NCBI RefSeq assembly: GCF_932526225.1
Contig: NC_064035.1
Span: 7,503,501-7,563,500, forward strand
Direction: 5' to 3'
DNA from: Nematostella vectensis
Lineage: Eukaryota > Cnidaria > Anthozoa > Actiniaria > Edwardsiidae
Length of the DNA stretch: 60,000 nucleotides
Shown: piece after piece, positions 55,272-60,000 of the stretch
Position numbering within the stretch: the stretch's first letter is position 1
Layout: each line of letters starts with the position of its first letter
Notes under the pieces: model-generated
Seen by the model: the letters and a program-made list of their open reading frames with translations, nothing else
Databases searched by the model: none
What the model was told of the DNA's origin: nothing
Program-made: the position numbers and the translations under genes

Positions 55272-56843
55272 TTTTTGGTTTGGATCGGGTATTCGTACCA
55301 AGACGTAGGGGCCTAAAGTGGTGTGATAGTGAGGTGGGTGTGATCATATGGTGTGGTGATGTTGGAGGGTGATGGTGAAGGATGGCTAATAAGGTAATGT
55401 AGAGTGGAGATGGTAGTAATGTAATTACGGTGAAAAGGTGGATAGGTTAGACTAGTAGGTGGTTGAGGGTGGTGAAAAGATAAAGTGGGACTATAGAATA
55501 GGTTGTGGTAGTGTGGTGGGTAGGTGAAAAAAAAATAATAATAATATGGTGTGGTAGAGAGATGGCTGATGGCTGTGTTGGCGGGGAAACAATTGGTACG
55601 GTGTATAGGTAAGAGTGGTAGTGAGGGGGATGTGGAGTAGATAAGGCTTATAATTTAGCGTGATGGGTCTGTGTGTGTTAAAATGGTAGTGGTGCGGAGG
55701 TCGATTTAAAATTTGTGAGGTTATGGTGTAAATGTGGGTGATAATATATCGTTATGAGAGAGTGAGTGAGTGTGGTATTGTAGTATATAGGAAGGCGGTG
55801 ATAGAAGATGAAGATGGTGATAGGTTGAGATAAGTAGGTGGAGAGGTGGTTGTGTAGCGAATGGTGAAACTTAGTTTATGTTTGTGAAGTTGCTGTGTGA
55901 AGGAAGGGGAAGGGGTGATAGGGTTATCAAGTTATGTTCGGGTGGTTAAGATTATGGATTATGAGACGACGAGTTAAGGTTGTTATAAGAGATGGGATTG
56001 ATAATAAAACGACATGAGAGTTATGAATAAAGGGTATTTTTTGGTTGAGTGGAGAAGGTAGTTAGTAAATATGGTATTATGTGGAGATTGAAACAGTTAA
56101 AATCGGTAACTTGTGGCGAGTGTTGTGTAGCGGATGTGAAGAGGTGATGGCGGCATTAGTGAAATCTGATGAAGGGGGATAATGCGAGTGTGAGCAGAAT
56201 GATGAGCAGGGATATTGTGACGAGACTGTGTAGTGTTTTTGAGAAAGTGTGTTGTGTGTAGGGTAGGAAAGTAATATGTAGGGTAAGAGAAAGAAAAGTG
56301 TTTAGATTGTAGAGAGGAAATGGTGAGCGGTAATGGAGAGGGTGAGGTATGTGTGGAGGTATGTATCTAATGAAGTGTGTAAGTGGTATGATTGACAGGC
56401 GAAATTAAATAATAATAGAGATTGGATGAGTGTTGCGAAAACGCCGAGAAAAAATATAAAATACTGTAGCGGTGAAAGGAAGTATTGCGGACAATGGAAA
56501 ATGATGCTAGTAAAACGGCGAGAAGAAGATGAAGTAGGGGCGCGGGAGGCGACAAAGGGAGCGCGGTGAGAGTGGAGATGACGCTGAAACGTTAACAAGA
56601 CAGGAAGGATAGTTTTCCCCAGATGAAGCGATAATCGGTGGTAAGAGATAAGGGGAAAAGGCAAAGGCACGAAGAAAATAACCGGCATGTATATGCAAAA
56701 TGGACATAACAAAATAAACCAATAAGACAAAAGTGTGTAGGTCATTTCAAAGAGCTCTGCGAAATGTAGAACTAAAGGCATATAACGCCAACCAAGACTT
56801 CTCATCAGGGGGCGAGGTCTTTTGGTTGGTCATATACGAACCT

Positions 56844-56885
56844 GGCCCCTACGTCTTGGTACGAATACCCGATCCAAACCAAAAA
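56844..56885 (+). repeat. Third, internal copy of the 42-base terminal motif
   Basis: GGCCCCTACGTCTTGGTACG then AATACCCGATCCAAACCAAA sits near the middle of the element in the same orientation as the right end. No inverted-arm homology continues beside it. It lies close to the point where the strand composition flips, and is followed by the small palindrome TCACAATTTGTGA. It may be the end of a nested or truncated element, or a functional internal site. Confidence 0.9.
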
Positions 56886-57040
56886 GTTATGTACCATACG
56901 GGGAAAGTGCTGTATCACAATTTGTGATCCCAAGACGTACCCCCTCCCACACCTCACCTCCTTTCCACTTTTCCTCTGATAACAACACACAACCCCCCTC
57001 CCTCCCACATTGCTTACACTCATCATTATAATCTCTCCAC

Positions 57041-57704
57041 AGCCTCCACCCGCCGTCGTTATGGCACAACAGTACCTATTGTACGCCCACACGTGTTAAC
57101 CACTACTGCCACAACCCAATCCACCCACACGCCCACATTCTACTCTAACACCTCAACACCCAACACCCCTTTTCATACAGATCCCTCCCACATTGAAGAT
57201 GATATTTCACTCCAACATGCCTCACCCCCTCACACAACATCTCCTAACCATAATTCTCTTGACGACCTCTCCCCTATGCAACTCGATGCCCTACTATCTA
57301 TCTCCCCCCCCCACCCAGCCCTAGCCACCAACCTCATAATACACTACAGTTCCCCCCGAGCTCCCCGATCCCCTCCACCACACCGCCACACTTCCCACCT
57401 ACTCCCACACCTAGCCACACTAACACACCTCACCCCCCAAACCCTCTACTACCCACACCCTCACTGCACCACACTGCACCCCCTCCCACCACACCTCACC
57501 GCCCAGCCCTCCTCCCCACCCACACCCTCCCATACCCACTTCACACCACTAGCACACTCCTCACCTGTACCCCACACCCCTTACCCCACCTACACACCTC
57601 AACTACACCCCAACATGCCACTACCACTACCACCACCCCTAGGCATACAGACCAAAAAAACACACTACCACCCCACCTACAACCACCTTCCCTCCTACAC
57701 ATAG
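57041..57704 (+). other. Open, acceptor-preceded frame inside the element (coding status doubtful)
   Basis: A good acceptor (TCTCTCCACAG) is followed by a long open frame. Its first part, with RRYGTTVPIVRPHVL, HIEDDISLQHA and LDDLSPMQLDALLSI, looks more protein-like than the later Thr/Pro/His-only stretch. No family is recognised. Because the strand lacks G, it also lacks TAG and TGA, so long frames are expected by chance. It could be the remains of an element-encoded protein. Confidence 0.25.
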
Positions 57705-59046
57705 TACATACACATACATACCCACATCCCTCTCACAAATTAAATCTTATTCTATCCTTACCACACAACATACCTACCCACTACTACCACCCAGCTCTAT
57801 TCATGTCACAACCCACTTTCTCTCCCCCCTCATACCTAGCTAACCACTCAAGTACCCCCATACTCACATTACCCGCACCCAACCACCCACCTACCCCACA
57901 ACAAGCACCCCCTCATCCCTCACCCCACAAACAGCCCCATACCCACTTTACCCAAACCACGCCATCATGCAACCCACCACGATTATTCCAAGCCCCAACA
58001 CAACACCAACACCCACCTATGCCCCACACACCCACACATACACTTCCTCCCCCCCCCCTCACACTCTCCTACATTCTCACCTAAAATATACACACCTAAC
58101 ACACCCTACACAAGCCAGACCCCTGCCAACACCAAAACCACACACCCCTTCCCCCCCCCCCCATTGCCACAACACTACTCACCCTACAACACACTAAACC
58201 AACCACACCCTACAGCAGCCACTAGTCCTACAACCAGCGCTCCCTCCAACACCACACCCTACATACAGCCCAACCCCCCTCCCACCACACACACATCTAC
58301 CCCTCCACACATAGCCTACTACATACACACCATAGCATCCCACGACTATATCAACCAACCCACAAAACACCAACCAGCCACACCCTACACCAGACACTAC
58401 CCCACAACCAATCTCCCCCCCCCCCCTACAAACACCTACATACAGCCCCCTCCCCCACCATACAAACATTTACCCCACAGCACAAAACCCAACTACAAAC
58501 GACCACACCCTATGACCCACCCTACCTACCCACAAACCAACACCTTACAATCACCTAACATCATAACGATACATTATCACCCACATTTACACCATAACCT
58601 CACAAATTTTAAATCGACCTCCGCACCACTACCATTTCTACACACACAGACCCATCACGCTAAATTATAAGCCTTACTCCACATCTCCCTCACCACCACT
58701 CTTACCTATACACCGTACCAATTTTTTCCCCACCAACACAGCCATTAGCCATCTCCATACCACACCAAATTATTATTTTTTTGCTTTTTCACCTACCCAC
58801 CACACACTACCACAACCTATTCTATAGTCCCACTTTATCTCTTCACCACCCTCCACCACCTACTAGTCGAACCTATCCACCTTTTCACCGTAATTACATT
58901 ACTACCATCTCCACTATACATTACCTTACTAGCCATCCTTCACCATCACCCTCCAACATCACCATACCATATGATCACACCCACCTCACTATCACACCAC
59001 TTTAGGCCCCTACGTCTTGGTACGAATACCCGATCCAAACCAAAAA

Positions 59047-60000
59047 GGAATCCTACGAGTCTCCTGTACCACACAGCATATCCACACCAATAAAAACAGT
59101 CCTTCTATAGAAGTACATTCCATCGACAACAAGCCACCATCTCCAGATATAGGCATACCGGCCTCAACAATGGCCGTAGGAAAACTTCCACGAGACTCCT
59201 ACGTAACACACGCTACTGCCCTGAATATCCTCACCTGGCTCCTCACCAACACTCTATCCTCTCAGCGTATGCCACCCTGTCATCCTATCTAGCCTAGAAC
59301 ACTTCAAAAATATTCCCGTACAATAATATAGCCATTTATTGTATTCATCCGCCATATTTTGCCAATTATGTAAACCAAACCGCAACCTAGTTAATAAATA
59401 CCCGGATGTACAATAACCGGAACCGGAAACAGCGATATCTATTTTCATCTAATACTCGTATAACCACGAGCGCAATCACCTCATAACCCCCCACTTCGCT
59501 GCATACGGAATACCTACAAGACACGCAATCTAAGCTCCGCGAATACACATCTCGGGTATGTACACCCTCCTTCCCACACATCCTACATACTAGCTACCAC
59601 ATCAAGACACCCGTATTCTCTCCCCTTCCAGCTACATGCATAAGTTCCCACACTTATTTATCATTTAGTCCACCACATACAGCCACTAGCCAGGACCATC
59701 ACATGCACCATTTTGTCCACTACACATTTCCCCCTCCTATCTTAGCCTCTATCCACTTTTTTCTCTTGACCTCATTCCCCGGCGCGCTACCTTTTACTTT
59801 TCAGACCAAGCCATGCACTCAGCCGGAGCCAGGCGCTACACAGGTTTGGCCATTGCATGCACCACGCTACACTAGAGGCATTACTAACGAGCGTGTAGGG
59901 GCGGGTGATGAGGGCCTTATCATTCGAAACACGCTTCATATACTAATCATCTCCCTAGTTTTTTTTCCCTTTTTACTCCCACCATCATCGCCGCTTTTCC
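59047..60000. other. Right flank, possibly part of a larger C-rich element
   Basis: The frame from 59041 to 59292 runs out of the terminal motif and reads SPSIEVHSIDNKPPSPDIGI then THATALNILTWLLTNTL before its stop. That is protein-like but unrecognised. The plus strand remains C-rich and G-poor to about 59700, though less than inside the element. Nothing else is identifiable before the window ends. Confidence 0.3.

Larger units (their letters stand above)
55272..59046. mobile_element. 3.8-kb inverted-repeat element with extreme strand asymmetry, family unknown
   Basis: The ends carry a 42-base terminal motif, TTTTTGGTTTGGATCGGGTA onward at 55272-55313 and its reverse complement at 59005-59046. 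Homology continues inward to about 55757 on the left and 58565 on the right, so the arms are about 480 bases and roughly 90% identical by eye. The plus strand of the left half has almost no C; the right half has almost no G, only about one to five per 60 bases at 57100-58670. Long Thr/Pro/His-rich frames in the right half follow from that composition. No transposase is recognised and no clear target duplication flanks the ends. It could be a foldback-type or other TIR element, or nested elements, given the third terminal motif at 56844. Confidence 0.75.

Noticed and set aside
56302-58670. Long Ser/Leu- or Thr/Pro/His-rich frames in the skewed element
   Set aside because: A strand without G (or without C on the other strand) rarely forms TAG or TGA, so long frames arise by chance. 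Only the first part of the 57041 frame was kept, as doubtful.
55272-59046. Helitron or Polinton identity for the inverted-repeat element
   Set aside because: Helitrons lack terminal inverted repeats. No Polinton polymerase, integrase or capsid frame is visible in 3.8 kb.

Overview
The window is metazoan nuclear DNA, not prokaryotic. It is AT-rich and intron-rich, with GT-AG introns mostly of 0.3-2 kb. It carries animal-only gene families and a very high load of minisatellites. An anthozoan cnidarian (sea anemone or coral) fits best: a PLAT-type lipoxygenase with an invertebrate-style core, one type I diacylglycerol kinase and a HEY factor. The phylum is inferred and the species cannot be fixed from the sequence alone.

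Four genes can be rebuilt exon by exon with matching splice phases. (1) SDHAF3, a mitochondrial succinate dehydrogenase assembly factor, two coding exons, minus strand, 3606-4712. (2) A type I (beta/gamma-like) diacylglycerol kinase, 27 coding exons, plus strand, 6599-32145, about 938 residues. (3) A PLAT-domain animal lipoxygenase, 15 coding exons, plus strand, 38325-49242, about 676 residues, with all iron ligands present and an N-terminal Met-Gly-x-Cys acylation-type start. (4) A HEY-family bHLH-Orange repressor, five coding exons, minus strand, 52073-53625, 279 residues. A possible fifth gene runs off the left edge on the minus strand (candidate exons 912-959 and 9-51, weak). The kinase consumes diacylglycerol and the lipoxygenase oxygenates polyunsaturated fatty acids. 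Both belong to lipid signalling, but nothing here shows that they are linked functionally.

The rest is introns and intergenic DNA full of tandem arrays. Several arrays abut or copy exon-intron junctions: the donor of DGK exon 17, the acceptor of DGK exon 21, all of DGK exon 12, the acceptor and donor sides of LOX exon 11, and the coding end of LOX exon 15. Small inverted-repeat elements are also present. One of about 82 bp (35449-35530) has a 9-bp target duplication.

The most unusual region is 55272-59046. It is a 3.8-kb element with inverted arms of about 480 bp and a third internal copy of its 42-bp terminal motif. Its strand composition is extreme: the plus strand is almost free of C in the left half and almost free of G in the right half. 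I do not recognise this element family.
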